Shown here piece after piece: positions 40,989 through 50,784 of a DNA stretch of 64,000 nt. Source of the stretch: Streptomyces formicae (GTDB lineage: Bacteria; Actinomycetota; Actinomycetes; Streptomycetales; Streptomycetaceae); NCBI RefSeq assembly GCF_002556545.1, contig NZ_CP022685.1, forward strand, positions 4,318,001 through 4,382,000, given 5' to 3'. The notes below the pieces were generated by a model. It was given only the letters and a program-made list of their open reading frames with translations, was not told the DNA's origin and searched no databases. How positions within the stretch are numbered: position 1 is the stretch's first letter; the number at the start of each line of letters is the position of its first letter. Both the position numbers and the translations under genes were made by a program.

Positions 40989-41366
40989 ATGGAGACCCTG
41001 CATACGATCGATATGGAGCCGGAGGTTCGCACCTGGCTCGAACTCCTCACCGCCCGGCAGCACCGCAAGGTCGAGGAGTACGCCGAGCTCCTCGCTTCGA
41101 TGGGCACGCGCACCCCCATGCCCTTCGCCCGCCCGCTCCGCGACGGCGTGTACGAGCTGCGCCCGACCCTCGACGGACAGGACATGCGGATCACGTACTG
41201 GTTCGCACCGGCGCGCCGCATCGTGCTCCTTACGGTGTTCCGCAAGACCCGAATGCGGGAGTCGAACCACGTGGACCGGTCGGTGGAGCTCCGTAAGGTA
41301 TGCGAGAGCGAGCACGGACCGGCCCATCTCACCTACGACCGAGCCAAGGACGGAGAAGCGAAGTGA
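40989..41366 (+). CDS. HigB/Gp49-like RelE-superfamily toxin
   Basis: A toxin-type protein of 125 residues. MEPEVRTWLELLTARQHRKVEEYAELL forms the helical first half. The RelE-fold strands follow with RPLRDGVYELRPTLDGQDMRITYWFAPARRIVLLTVFRKTRM, typical of phage-derived Gp49/HigB proteins, ribosome-dependent mRNA interferases in known cases. The toxin gene comes first and the antitoxin second, as in HigBA. The ATG is only 7 nt from the operator palindrome with no Shine-Dalgarno sequence, suggesting a leaderless mRNA. The stop overlaps the antitoxin GTG by 4 bp. Confidence 0.87.
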   Translation: METLHTIDMEPEVRTWLELLTARQHRKVEEYAELLASMGTRTPMPFARPLRDGVYELRPTLDGQDMRITYWFAPARRIVLLTVFRKTRMRESNHVDRSVELRKVCESEHGPAHLTYDRAKDGEAK

Positions 41367-41698
41367 GCCACACCCGCTGGAAGATGGCCCGCGAGAAGAA
41401 GCTCGTCGAGGGGTACGTCGAGTCCCCCGAGGCCGAGGCCGACCGTGCCGAGATCCGGCTCGCCATGGCCTTCGCCAAGGCCGTCTACGACCGCCGCACC
41501 GAACTCGGCCTGACCCAGACACAGCTCGCCGAGCGTGCCGGACTCACCCAGGCCAAGATCTCCCGCATCGAAGGCGCGGACGCGGTACCCACCCTGCCCC
41601 TCCTCCGCCGCGTGGCCACCGCGATGAACGCCTCCCTGAACATCGCCCTGGACACCGACCGCGAAGAAGTCACCTTCATCGGACACCCGGCAGCCTGA
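41363..41698 (+). CDS. XRE-family antitoxin (HigA-like)
   Basis: A 111-residue protein. An N-terminal helical arm (MSHTRWKMAREKKLVEGYVESPEAE region) likely wraps the toxin. The helix-turn-helix follows, VYDRRTELGLTQTQLAERAG then LTQAKISRIEGADAVPTLPLLRRVATAM, with a final strand-like end (NIALDTDREEVTFIG). It overlaps the toxin gene by 4 bp, with GGAGAAG upstream of GTG 41363. It would neutralise the toxin and repress the promoter by binding the 30-bp palindrome. Confidence 0.9.
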   Translation: MSHTRWKMAREKKLVEGYVESPEAEADRAEIRLAMAFAKAVYDRRTELGLTQTQLAERAGLTQAKISRIEGADAVPTLPLLRRVATAMNASLNIALDTDREEVTFIGHPAA

Positions 41699-41745
41699 CC
41701 CCGCTCAAGGCAACCGCCCCTCCCGATACCGACCCCGGCGGGTAG

Positions 41746-41859
41746 TCCCACTCCCTGCCCCCGCCGACCGGCCTGAGCCGCACGAGCCCGCACGGCCCGA
41801 AGCTCGTGTTCCGAGCCTCCGCCTGGGCCACGTTCATCACGGACCTCAAGGCCAACTGA
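41746..41859 (+). pseudogene. Remnant of a DUF397 gene
   Basis: One + strand frame between a TAG at 41743-41745 and a TGA at 41857-41859 reads TSPHGPKLVFRASAWATFIT and then DLKAN. This is the characteristic C-terminus of DUF397 proteins (GPxLVFxxxxWxxF). The upstream part of such a gene and its usual XRE partner are missing here, so it is a decayed fragment. The rest of 41699-42020 shows nothing else. Confidence 0.65.
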
Positions 41860-42020
41860 CCACCCCGGGGCTCAAGCCCCGAGCCACGAGCCCTCTTTTC
41901 AAGGAACGGGAGGCGGGCCTCAACCCGCCCTCCCGCCCTGGGAGTTGGCGCAGCCGCCCACTTTCGGCGTTCAACTTGCCACGCAGCGTGACGACGCTCT
42001 AACGTCCCCGGATAACGAAC

Positions 42021-42055
42021 AACCCCCGCCTGGTGCGCCAACACCTGCGGGGGTT
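42021..42055 (+). promoter_or_regulatory. Leader hairpin upstream of the HTH gene
   Basis: AACCCCCGC (42021-42029) pairs perfectly with GCGGGGGTT (42047-42055), enclosing an inner GGTG/CACC stem. It lies 31 bp before the HTH start. I recall a closely similar AACCCCCGCCTGGTGC leader in front of homologous genes in other Streptomyces. It could attenuate transcription or control translation. Confidence 0.55.
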
Positions 42056-42086
42056 TGACCAACAAGATCGAATGAGAGTCGATCCC

Positions 42087-42944
42087 ATGGCTGACGCCAA
42101 GCCTAGTACCGCCCCCCGCCCTGCGCACGCAGACCCACACCCGATGGCCAATCCCGGATACGGAAAACGCTCCGCACCGGACCAACGCCCCCGCGCAGCG
42201 GGCGACTTCACCCACCTGCCACCCCGCGAAGCGGCGATCGCCTCCTACCTGGACCGCCTCCCCGACGGCACGGACATCTCCGTGAAGACCCTGGCCAAGC
42301 ACCTCCCGTACGGTCAGTGCGCGCTCCGGACGGCCCTCAACAGGCTCCAGGTGGCAGGCCACTTGCGGCGCGGCAGGGAACACGTGCGCGGAACGGGAAG
42401 CAGCCACTGGATCACCCGAACGTGGTTCTCGCGGACGGCGCGCGACGACACGTGGTGGGCGGCGTTCACGCGGGGCGACGTGCCGGACGCGCAACGAGAA
42501 CCCCCGCAACACCCCACCCGAAGCCGCGCCTTCATCCTCCTCGCGGCCCTGGGCCGCACCGCGCCCCCACTCTCCCTCTCCGAGGCGGACTGCGCGGCGC
42601 TCGCGCCGGACGCAGCCCGCTGGTTCGAGCGGGGCGCGACGGAGGCGGAGCTCCTGCACGCCCTCACCGCAGGACTCCCGCCCGTCATCCACCGCCCCGC
42701 CGCCCTCGTACGCAGCCGCCTGACGTCCAAGCTCCCGCCCGAGCCCACGCCGCGCGCCGCACTCCGCGTACTGGAGTGCGGGACGTGCGGCGCGCCCGGC
42801 CGCGCGGAGGCTCTGCCGGGCGGCACGTGCGGCCCGTGCCGTGGCGAACCGGGCCCCGGTCGCGGGGTGCCCCTGCGGCCCGACGCGGTCCGCGCCCACG
42901 CGACAGCGGTACGCGCCGCTACGGCTTGTCCGCCGCGCCACTGA
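42087..42944 (+). CDS. Helix-turn-helix protein with C-terminal zinc-finger-like motif
   Basis: A 285-residue protein of a family I recall as common in Streptomyces and usually annotated only as helix-turn-helix. An N-terminal tail (MADAKPSTAPRPAHADPHP) leads to a MarR/GntR-like winged helix: THLPPREAAIASYLDRLPDG, then SVKTLAKHLPYGQCALRTAL and the wing LQVAGHLRRGREHV. The middle is helical with WFSRTARDDTWWAAF. The C-terminus has CGTCGAPGRAEALPGGTCGPC, a possible four-Cys zinc site. ATG 42087 was chosen since GAGAG precedes it; ATG 42072 is in frame. It lies between two toxin-antitoxin loci. Target genes are unknown. Confidence 0.72.
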   Translation: MADAKPSTAPRPAHADPHPMANPGYGKRSAPDQRPRAAGDFTHLPPREAAIASYLDRLPDGTDISVKTLAKHLPYGQCALRTALNRLQVAGHLRRGREHVRGTGSSHWITRTWFSRTARDDTWWAAFTRGDVPDAQREPPQHPTRSRAFILLAALGRTAPPLSLSEADCAALAPDAARWFERGATEAELLHALTAGLPPVIHRPAALVRSRLTSKLPPEPTPRAALRVLECGTCGAPGRAEALPGGTCGPCRGEPGPGRGVPLRPDAVRAHATAVRAATACPPRH

Positions 42945-42945
42945 C

Positions 42946-42981
42946 ATGTACGGTTTCCTGTACGTACAGGAAACCGTACAT
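42946..42981 (+). promoter_or_regulatory. 36-bp perfect palindrome, operator of the Phd/YoeB-type locus
   Basis: TGTACGGTTTCCTGTAC is followed directly by its exact reverse complement GTACAGGAAACCGTACA, and the flanking A and T extend the palindrome to 36 bp. It starts 2 bp after the HTH gene stop and ends 17 bp before the antitoxin start. The inner TGTAC/GTACA repeats look like paired antitoxin half-sites. The HTH gene product is another possible binder. Confidence 0.8.
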
Positions 42982-42998
42982 AACCTGAGGAGCTCGTG

Positions 42999-43250
42999 AT
43001 GCGCACGATGACCTACACCGAGTCCCGGGCGAAGTACGCCGAGACGCTCAACGCCGTCGTGGACGACCGCGAGGAAGTGATAGTGACCCGCGCGGGGCGC
43101 GAACCGGTCGTGATCGTGGCGCTCGACGAGTACGAGTCACTGAAGGAGACGGCCTACCTGCTGCGGAGCCCCGAGAACGCCCGCCGTCTGCTGGCGTCCA
43201 TCGACAGCCTGGAGAACGGCGGCGGCACGGTCAGGGAGCTCGCCGAGTGA
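42999..43250 (+). CDS. Phd/YefM-family antitoxin
   Basis: An antitoxin of about 83 residues. The N-terminal DNA-binding fold is MTYTESRAKYAETLNAVVDD, then EEVIVTRAGREPVVIVALDEYESLKET, the hallmark of YefM/Phd. A toxin-binding tail follows (LLRSPENARRLLASIDSLEN). CTGAGGAG precedes the start, which could be ATG 42999 or ATG 43008. The stop overlaps the toxin GTG. The palindrome upstream is its likely autorepression site. Confidence 0.94.
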   Translation: MRTMTYTESRAKYAETLNAVVDDREEVIVTRAGREPVVIVALDEYESLKETAYLLRSPENARRLLASIDSLENGGGTVRELAE

Positions 43251-43507
43251 AGTTCGTCTGGGACGAGTCCCCCTGGCAGGACTACGTCTGGTGGCAGGCC
43301 CAGGACCGCAAGGTCCTCAAGCGGATCAACGCACTCCTCCAGGACATCGCCCGCAACGGAAACGAGGGCATCGGCAAGCCCGAGCCCCTGAAGCACGGCT
43401 TCCAGGGCTACTGGTCGCGCCGCATCACCGACGAGCACCGCCTCATCTACAAGGTCGTCGACGACGAGGTCCGCATCGCGGCGTGCCGGTACCACTACGA
43501 ACGCTGA
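43247..43507 (+). CDS. Txe/YoeB-family toxin
   Basis: An 86-residue mRNA-interferase-type toxin. The sequence MKFVWDESPWQDYVWWQAQD, KVLKRINALLQDI, GIGKPEPLKHGFQGYWSRRI and TDEHRLIYKV ends in RYHYER. It covers the whole YoeB consensus, including the conserved Glu in KPEPL, the Arg in SRRI/DEHR and the C-terminal His-Tyr active-site end. It would cleave mRNA in the ribosomal A site when freed from the antitoxin. GTG 43247 overlaps the antitoxin stop by 4 bp. Confidence 0.95.
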   Translation: MKFVWDESPWQDYVWWQAQDRKVLKRINALLQDIARNGNEGIGKPEPLKHGFQGYWSRRITDEHRLIYKVVDDEVRIAACRYHYER

Positions 43508-43578
43508 CTCTCCACCGCGAAAGCCGGATTCACGGGAGCCAGTAGCTCCCGCCCGCCCCGGCGGTTAACTTCATCCGC

Positions 43579-45438
43579 ATGGATCACCTCACGCCCCAAG
43601 ACCCCACCTCCATAGGCGAGTACCGGCTGCTCGGCCTGCTCGGCGAGGGCGGGATGGGGCGCGTGTATCTCGCCCGCTCCGGGAGCGGGCGGACCGTCGC
43701 CGTGAAGGTGGTGCACGGCGAGTTCGCGCAACTGCCCGAGTTCCGGCGCCGGTTCGCGCTCGAAGTGGATGCGGCGCGGCGCGTGGGCGGGACGTGGACC
43801 GCGCCCGTGCTGGACGCGGATACCGGGGCCCAGACCCCGTGGGTCGCCACCGGGTACGTTCCGGGGCCCGATCTGCACACCGTCGTCGCCCGGGACTACG
43901 GGCCGCTCCCCGAGCACTCCGTCCGCGTGCTCGCGAACCGGCTCGCGCAGGCGCTGGGGGCCATTCACGGCGCCGGGCTCATCCACCGCGACCTCAAGCC
44001 GTCCAACGTCCTCGTCACCGTCGACGGGCCGCGCGTCATCGACTTCGGGATCGCGCGGGCCCTGGAGACCGTGACCGGGGACGGGCTCAGGACCCGGACG
44101 GGCATGGTGGTCGGGTCGCCGGGGTTCATGTCGCCCGAGCAGGTGCGGGGGCTGAAGCTCACGCCCGCGTCCGACGTGTTCTGCCTGGGTTCCGTCCTCG
44201 CGTACGTCGCGACCGGGCGGCAGCCGTTCGGTACGGCGGACAGCGGGGCGCACGCGCTGCTGTTCCGCGTCGCCGAGGAGGAGCCCGACCTCGATGGGGT
44301 TCCGGAGGGGATTCTCGGTCTCGTACGGGAGTGTCTCGCCAAGGATCCGGCCGCGCGGCCCACTCCGGAGCAGGTGGCCGCGCGGACGGTGACGGAGCGG
44401 GGCGGCGGGCCGTGGCTGCCCGGTGAGGTGCTCGAACAACTGGGGCGGCACGCGGCGCGGTTGCTGGACCTCGACCATCCGCAGGCGCAGGCTCCCGTGC
44501 CGGTCCCGCGACCGGCCGTCACGCCGACCCCGACCGCCGTGGACCCGCCGTCCTCGCCCCCGCCCGGCTTCGGGCCCCCGCCCACGACGACCGCGCCGTC
44601 CGCGAAGCCCGCGCCCCGGCGACGCCACAGGACCGCCGTGCTCGGCGCCGTCGCCCTCGTCGTCAGCGGCGTGGTCGTGTCCGTGGCCCACCCGTGGGAG
44701 GGCGGGAACGGAGAGGAGAAGGAGACGCCCAACTCCGTGCCGCAGGCGTTCCTCGGGGCGTGGGAGGGCGAGATCAAGGGGATGGACGGCGGGCTCGCGC
44801 GGATCGAGATCACCAAGGGCGTGGGCGACGAGCCGATCGCCCGGACCTACACGAGCAACGCGCGGAACCTGTGCGTCAGGAACAGCGCCATGGTCGCGCC
44901 CGGCACCGCCACCCAGAGCTCCGGACCCGAGAAGCTCACTCTCGGGCAGGGCCTCGCACGGGAGTCGGTCGAGCAGGGCACCTGCGCCGACCTGCCGGAG
45001 CACACGCTGGAGAAGCGGTCGGACGGCAAGCTCAACTGGGCCACGAAGGACGGCACGTACACGGCCGTACTCAGCAAGGCGACATCGGGCGACGCACCCG
45101 TACCGAAGGCGTTCCTGGGGACCTGGAAGGACAAGACCGTGCCCTACGACCGGCAGGTCACCTTCAGGCAGGGCCCGTTCGGCGGCGATGTCGTGCGCTG
45201 GATCATCACCGACAGCGCGCACTGCGAGTGGTCGGCCACCCTGGTCTCCGCCAAGGACAAGCAACTCAGCCATGGGCCGGTCACGTTGGACGCCGCGAAA
45301 TCGGACGCGTCCTGCGAGAAGAGCTGGGAGTCGGCCACCTACACGTCGGTCGGCGCGGACAAGCTGCGCATGCGGGGGCTGCGGGGAACGGCACAGGGCT
45401 CGGGGGCGCCGACGTACCTGAACCGCACGGACCGCTGA
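43579..45438 (+). CDS. Membrane Ser/Thr protein kinase (PknB-like, no PASTA)
   Basis: A 619-residue eukaryotic-type kinase. The catalytic domain (about 15-275) has the glycine loop LLGEGGMGRVYLA, Lys43 in VAVKVV, HRDLKPSN (Asp138), DFG at 155-157 and SPGFMSPEQ in the P+1 loop. A Pro/Thr-rich juxtamembrane linker and one membrane span (about 355-372) follow. The ~240-residue extracellular part has two similar halves, each with AFLGAW/AFLGTW and a Cys pair; it may be a ligand sensor. There are no PASTA repeats. Substrates are unknown; the lipase-like gene follows after 311 bp. Confidence 0.92.
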   Translation: MDHLTPQDPTSIGEYRLLGLLGEGGMGRVYLARSGSGRTVAVKVVHGEFAQLPEFRRRFALEVDAARRVGGTWTAPVLDADTGAQTPWVATGYVPGPDLHTVVARDYGPLPEHSVRVLANRLAQALGAIHGAGLIHRDLKPSNVLVTVDGPRVIDFGIARALETVTGDGLRTRTGMVVGSPGFMSPEQVRGLKLTPASDVFCLGSVLAYVATGRQPFGTADSGAHALLFRVAEEEPDLDGVPEGILGLVRECLAKDPAARPTPEQVAARTVTERGGGPWLPGEVLEQLGRHAARLLDLDHPQAQAPVPVPRPAVTPTPTAVDPPSSPPPGFGPPPTTTAPSAKPAPRRRHRTAVLGAVALVVSGVVVSVAHPWEGGNGEEKETPNSVPQAFLGAWEGEIKGMDGGLARIEITKGVGDEPIARTYTSNARNLCVRNSAMVAPGTATQSSGPEKLTLGQGLARESVEQGTCADLPEHTLEKRSDGKLNWATKDGTYTAVLSKATSGDAPVPKAFLGTWKDKTVPYDRQVTFRQGPFGGDVVRWIITDSAHCEWSATLVSAKDKQLSHGPVTLDAAKSDASCEKSWESATYTSVGADKLRMRGLRGTAQGSGAPTYLNRTDR

Positions 45439-45749
45439 GAGCCCCTGTCGCCTTCGCGACATACTTCCGCCCCTCCGGCGCCCGGCCACGGACCGCTCCG
45501 CACCCCGGAATGGCCGACGCGCCGCCGATGCCCCGCGGATCCCCCGTCACACCCGCCCCTGCCCCCTGGCCAGCGTGCCCGTCCTCCGCTTCGCGGCTCA
45601 CCCGTGGACGGCCGAAGGCGTGCTGTCCGAAAGACCCGTCACCCCCGCGCGGATCGCCGCGACCGCCTGCCGGCACCCACTCCCCGTACCGAAGATGACA
45701 CCGCACGTCATCGAAGCGGCACGAGCGGCGCACCCGGAGGGGACCCTTC
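45439..45749. other. Gene-free 311 bp between kinase and hydrolase
   Basis: Open frames here lack family features and ribosome sites. GGAGGGG at the very end serves the hydrolase ATG at 45750. I see no repeat, clear terminator or operator in it. Confidence 0.55.
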
Positions 45750-46991
45750 ATGACCGAGCACAACGAGCCCAGCGAACCCACGGAAGAGCAGATCGCCGAC
45801 GCCTGGCGGTCCGCCGCCCACGTCACCCTGGCGCCAGGACCCCGCGAGGTCACCGAGGCCGCGCCCGAGCCCGACGACGAGTGGACGCTGCCCGGCGGCA
45901 CCGCCTGGGTGTACCTCGCCGACCCGAAGCAGGGGCTGACCCGGCCCGTGATCCTCGCCGACGGGTTCAACACCGGGCCGAGCGAGCTGGACTTCTCCTG
46001 GGAGATCCTGGAGCGGGGGCCGTACCCGTTCATCAGCGAGCTGCGGGCGCGCGGCCGCGACGTCGTCGTGCTCGGCTTCGACGAGCGCAGCGCCTCGATC
46101 CTGGACAACGCCCGGGTCGCGCGCGCCGCGATCCTGGAGGCGCTCGCGCGGCGCAGGGGCCAACACGCGCTGACCGTCGGCGGGTTCAGCATGGGCGGCC
46201 TGGTCGCGCGGTACGCGCTCGCCAAGATGGAGCACGACGAGGAGGAGCACGGCACGAAGCTGTACTTCTCCTACGACAGCCCGCACCGGGGCGCCTGGAT
46301 CCCCATCGCACTACAGTCGTTCGCCCACTACATCCGGCGGCTGAACTCCGCGTTCTCGAACCAGATGAACAGCCCCGCGGCCCGCCAGCTCCTGTGGCAG
46401 CACATCGCGGAGTGGAACGACACCCCGGAGACGGACAAGGAGCGCGGGACCTTCCTCGCCGAGCTGGAGCGGGTCGGCGGCTGGCCCTCCGAGCCGCGCA
46501 AGATCGGCGTCGCCAACGGCGTGCGGACCGGCGAGGCCAACCACGTCCGCTCCGGCGAGCAGGCGTTCCACGGCAAGGGCCTCGCCATCACCGGCACCCA
46601 CCTGTACACGCAGTCCGCGGGCGACGAGCAGCTCGTGGCCCAGCTGCGGGTGGTGACCCTGCGCAAGCCGAGGATCCACACCTCGGGCCTGCCCGAGGTC
46701 GACGGCGCCCCCGGCGGCACCCTGGAGGGCTTCGGCATCCTGGCCGACGAGCTGAACAGGATCCCCGCGTTCATCGGCCTCGGCTCCGAGGCCGACGAAC
46801 GCGCGCACTGCTTCGTGCCCTCGGTCAGCGCGGTCGCCCTGCGCGACATCGACACCCACGACAAGCTCTACGAGCCGTTCGCGGACTCCGAGGAGAGCGA
46901 GCTCGACGAATACCTGTGCGCCTCGCACAACGAGGGCCACACCCTGGTCACCGAGGAGCTCTGCACCTGGATCCTGGACCGGTTGCCGTAG
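45750..46991 (+). CDS. Alpha/beta-hydrolase (lipase-like) without signal peptide
   Basis: A 413-residue protein. It has the nucleophile elbow VGGFSMGGLVARYAL, preceded by a lipase-like entry (RPVILADGFNTGPSELDFSW) and VVVLGFDERSASILDNARV. A late HNEGHTLV can supply the catalytic His, and an Asp lies in between. Family-like ER/esterase segments (LYFSYDSPHRGAWIPIALQ) resemble the lipase/DUF676-type alpha/beta hydrolases that handle lipids or polyketide-like esters. No signal peptide, TM segment or secretion motif is visible, so it is probably cytosolic. GGAGGGG precedes the ATG. The substrate is unknown. Confidence 0.78.
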   Translation: MTEHNEPSEPTEEQIADAWRSAAHVTLAPGPREVTEAAPEPDDEWTLPGGTAWVYLADPKQGLTRPVILADGFNTGPSELDFSWEILERGPYPFISELRARGRDVVVLGFDERSASILDNARVARAAILEALARRRGQHALTVGGFSMGGLVARYALAKMEHDEEEHGTKLYFSYDSPHRGAWIPIALQSFAHYIRRLNSAFSNQMNSPAARQLLWQHIAEWNDTPETDKERGTFLAELERVGGWPSEPRKIGVANGVRTGEANHVRSGEQAFHGKGLAITGTHLYTQSAGDEQLVAQLRVVTLRKPRIHTSGLPEVDGAPGGTLEGFGILADELNRIPAFIGLGSEADERAHCFVPSVSAVALRDIDTHDKLYEPFADSEESELDEYLCASHNEGHTLVTEELCTWILDRLP

Positions 46992-47000
46992 CCCTGGCGC

Positions 47001-47267
47001 CTAGGGAGTGGTGAACAGCCACCACTGGTCCGTGCCGTTCTGCGAGCAGAAGAACGACTGCCACTGCCCGGCCTGCTGGCCGTTGTTCCCCGCGACCCAG
47101 CAGGACTCGTAGATGGCGTACGGGCCGTACACGCCCTGCACGCGCTGCGAAGAAGAGGACGGCGTCGACGTCACCGCCACGGCGGACGTGCCGGCCGTCG
47201 CCAGGAATCCGGCGGCGGCCAGCACGGCGACGGCGGCGCATCGGGACGCGCGGTTGCGCATGAACAT
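47001..47267 (-). CDS. Small secreted protein with one cystine pair
   Basis: An 88-residue precursor. A classical signal peptide (MFMRNRASRCAAVAVLAAAG to about residue 32, A-x-A-like TSAVA) precedes a ~55-residue mature peptide, QGVYGPYAIYESCWVAGNNG then SFFCSQNGTDQWWLF. It is rich in aromatic residues and Gln/Asn, with two cysteines. GGGGAGA sits just upstream. Such small secreted proteins are frequent in Streptomyces; I do not recognise a function. It converges with the hydrolase gene, with only 9 bp between the two stops. Confidence 0.75.
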   Translation of the reverse strand: MFMRNRASRCAAVAVLAAAGFLATAGTSAVAVTSTPSSSSQRVQGVYGPYAIYESCWVAGNNGQQAGQWQSFFCSQNGTDQWWLFTTP

Positions 47268-47373
47268 GGTGTCTCCCCACTGAGAGCGGCTACTGAGACA
47301 CTCGTACCGGCGCCGCACCCGCCCTGACCAGGTGAAAAGCGCCCGATCACCCGTGTGAGCCAGGAAGAATCGA

Positions 47374-48837
47374 TCATTCCCCGGTCCGCGCCCCGGCGGC
47401 GACCCGGTCCGCGCCCGAGGCGTGCGCCTCCCAGCACTGCACGCCACGCAGCCCCGGCATCCGGTCCCGCGTGAAGACCGGGTCCAGGCCCGCGCGCCGC
47501 TGGGCGAGATAGTCGTCGAGCAGCCGGAAGGCGATCGTGGAGAGCGGGATGATCGCGAGCAGGTTGACCAGCGCCATGAAGCCCATGAAGACGTCCGCGA
47601 GGTTCCACACCACGCCGACCGAGCCGAGCGCGCCGAGGAAGACGGTCGCGAGGACGAGCACGCGGTAGGAGGGCAGCACCCAGCGCTTGCGCGTCATGAA
47701 CTGGATGTTGGACTCGCCGTAGTAGTAGTTGCCGATCATCGAGCTGAAGGCCAGCAGGAAGACGACGGCGGTGAGGACGTGCCCGGCCCAGCCGCCCAGG
47801 CTCTCCGTCATCGTGGTCTGCGTGAGGTCGGCGCCCTGGCGCCCGGACAGCTCCGGGTTGGCGGTCAGGATGATGAAGGCGGTCATCGAGCAGACGAGGA
47901 GCGTGTCGAAGAAGACGCCGAGGGACTGCACGAGGCCCTGCTTGACGGGGTGCGAGACCTCGGCGGTGGCGCCCGCGTTGGGTGCGGAGCCGAGGCCCGC
48001 CTCGTTGGAGAACATGCCGCGCCTGATGCCCTGCTGGATCGCCGCGCCGATGCCGCCCGCGGCGAGCTCGCGCACGCCGAAGGCGCCGCCCACGATGTCG
48101 GCGAGCACCCGGGGCACATCGGCGGCGTTGAGGAGCACGACGGCCACGCCGAGCAGCAGGTAGACGACGGCCATGACGGGCACGAGCACGGTGGTGACCG
48201 CGCTGATCCTGCGTACGCCGCCGAAGACGGCGAGGCCGAGCAGCACGGCGAGCAGCAGGCCCACCAGCGGCGCGAACCACTCCGCCTCGCCCGCGCCCAT
48301 GGAGCCGGTGGCGACGGAGGTGATGGTGTTGGACTGCACGGCGTTGAAGACGAAGCCGAAGGTCACGGTGATGGTGACGGCGAAGAGCACGCCGAGCCAG
48401 CGCTTCCCGAGCGCGCGCTGCATGTAGTACGCGGGCCCGCCCCGGTAGGCGCCGGTCGCGCCGCGCACCTTGTAGAGCTGTGCGAGGGCCGACTCGACGA
48501 ACGCGGACGCGGCGCCGATGATCGCCATCACCCACATCCAGAAGACGGCGCCCGCCCCGCCGAGCGTGATGGCGGTGGCGACGCCCGCGATGTTGCCGGT
48601 GCCGACGCGGGCGGCCGCGGAGATGGTGAAGGCGCCGAACGAGGACACCTGCTTGCGGCCGTCGGCCCGCTCGGGCGTCTTCTCGCGCACCACGCGGAAC
48701 ATCTCGGGGAGCAGCCGCAGCTGCACGGCCCTGGACCGCACGGTGAACCAGATGCCCGCGCCGACGACGAGCGGGATCAGGAGGTAGGTCCACAAGTGGT
48801 CGTTCACTTGCAGGATGAAGGAGTCCAGGGAGTTCAC
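47374..48837 (-). CDS. AGCS-family sodium:alanine (amino acid) symporter
   Basis: A membrane transporter of 487 residues with about 11 spans. It has the AGCS signature region SSFGAFTISAAARVGTGNIAGVATAI near the N-terminus and GAYRGGPAYYMQRALG. It also has IGAAIQQGIRRGMFSNEAGLGSAP and FAFSSMIG-like LLAFSSMIGNYYYGE. These proteins import alanine or glycine with Na+. GTG 48837 is the best-placed start, although its ribosome site is weak. An in-frame TTG at 48861 is less likely. The C-terminus ends in a short polar tail. Confidence 0.95.
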   Translation of the reverse strand: MNSLDSFILQVNDHLWTYLLIPLVVGAGIWFTVRSRAVQLRLLPEMFRVVREKTPERADGRKQVSSFGAFTISAAARVGTGNIAGVATAITLGGAGAVFWMWVMAIIGAASAFVESALAQLYKVRGATGAYRGGPAYYMQRALGKRWLGVLFAVTITVTFGFVFNAVQSNTITSVATGSMGAGEAEWFAPLVGLLLAVLLGLAVFGGVRRISAVTTVLVPVMAVVYLLLGVAVVLLNAADVPRVLADIVGGAFGVRELAAGGIGAAIQQGIRRGMFSNEAGLGSAPNAGATAEVSHPVKQGLVQSLGVFFDTLLVCSMTAFIILTANPELSGRQGADLTQTTMTESLGGWAGHVLTAVVFLLAFSSMIGNYYYGESNIQFMTRKRWVLPSYRVLVLATVFLGALGSVGVVWNLADVFMGFMALVNLLAIIPLSTIAFRLLDDYLAQRRAGLDPVFTRDRMPGLRGVQCWEAHASGADRVAAGARTGE

Positions 48838-48928
48838 GGGCAAAAGTCTCGCCCGGGACAAAAGACCCGGGCCAGGGACTTAAGTCCTTGGTAAACGGTG
48901 AGCAAAGGCACGCCCCCGTACCCATGCC

Positions 48929-48966
48929 GAAGGGGCGGCACCCTCCGTGAGGAGAGTGCCGCCCCT
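48929..48966 (-). terminator. groEL terminator hairpin
   Basis: GAAGGGGCGGCACCCTCC and GGAGAGTGCCGCCCCTTC pair over 18 positions with one mismatch around the GTGA loop. It lies 47 bp downstream of the groEL stop. Confidence 0.88.
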
Positions 48967-49012
48967 TCGTACGAGCTGAGCTGAGCGCTCAGGACGACCG
49001 ATCCGCGAGGGA

Positions 49013-50746
<1,734 letters not shown>

Positions 50747-50784
50747 TCACCGACCCGATCCAAGTTCTGTCACTCTCACGCGGA

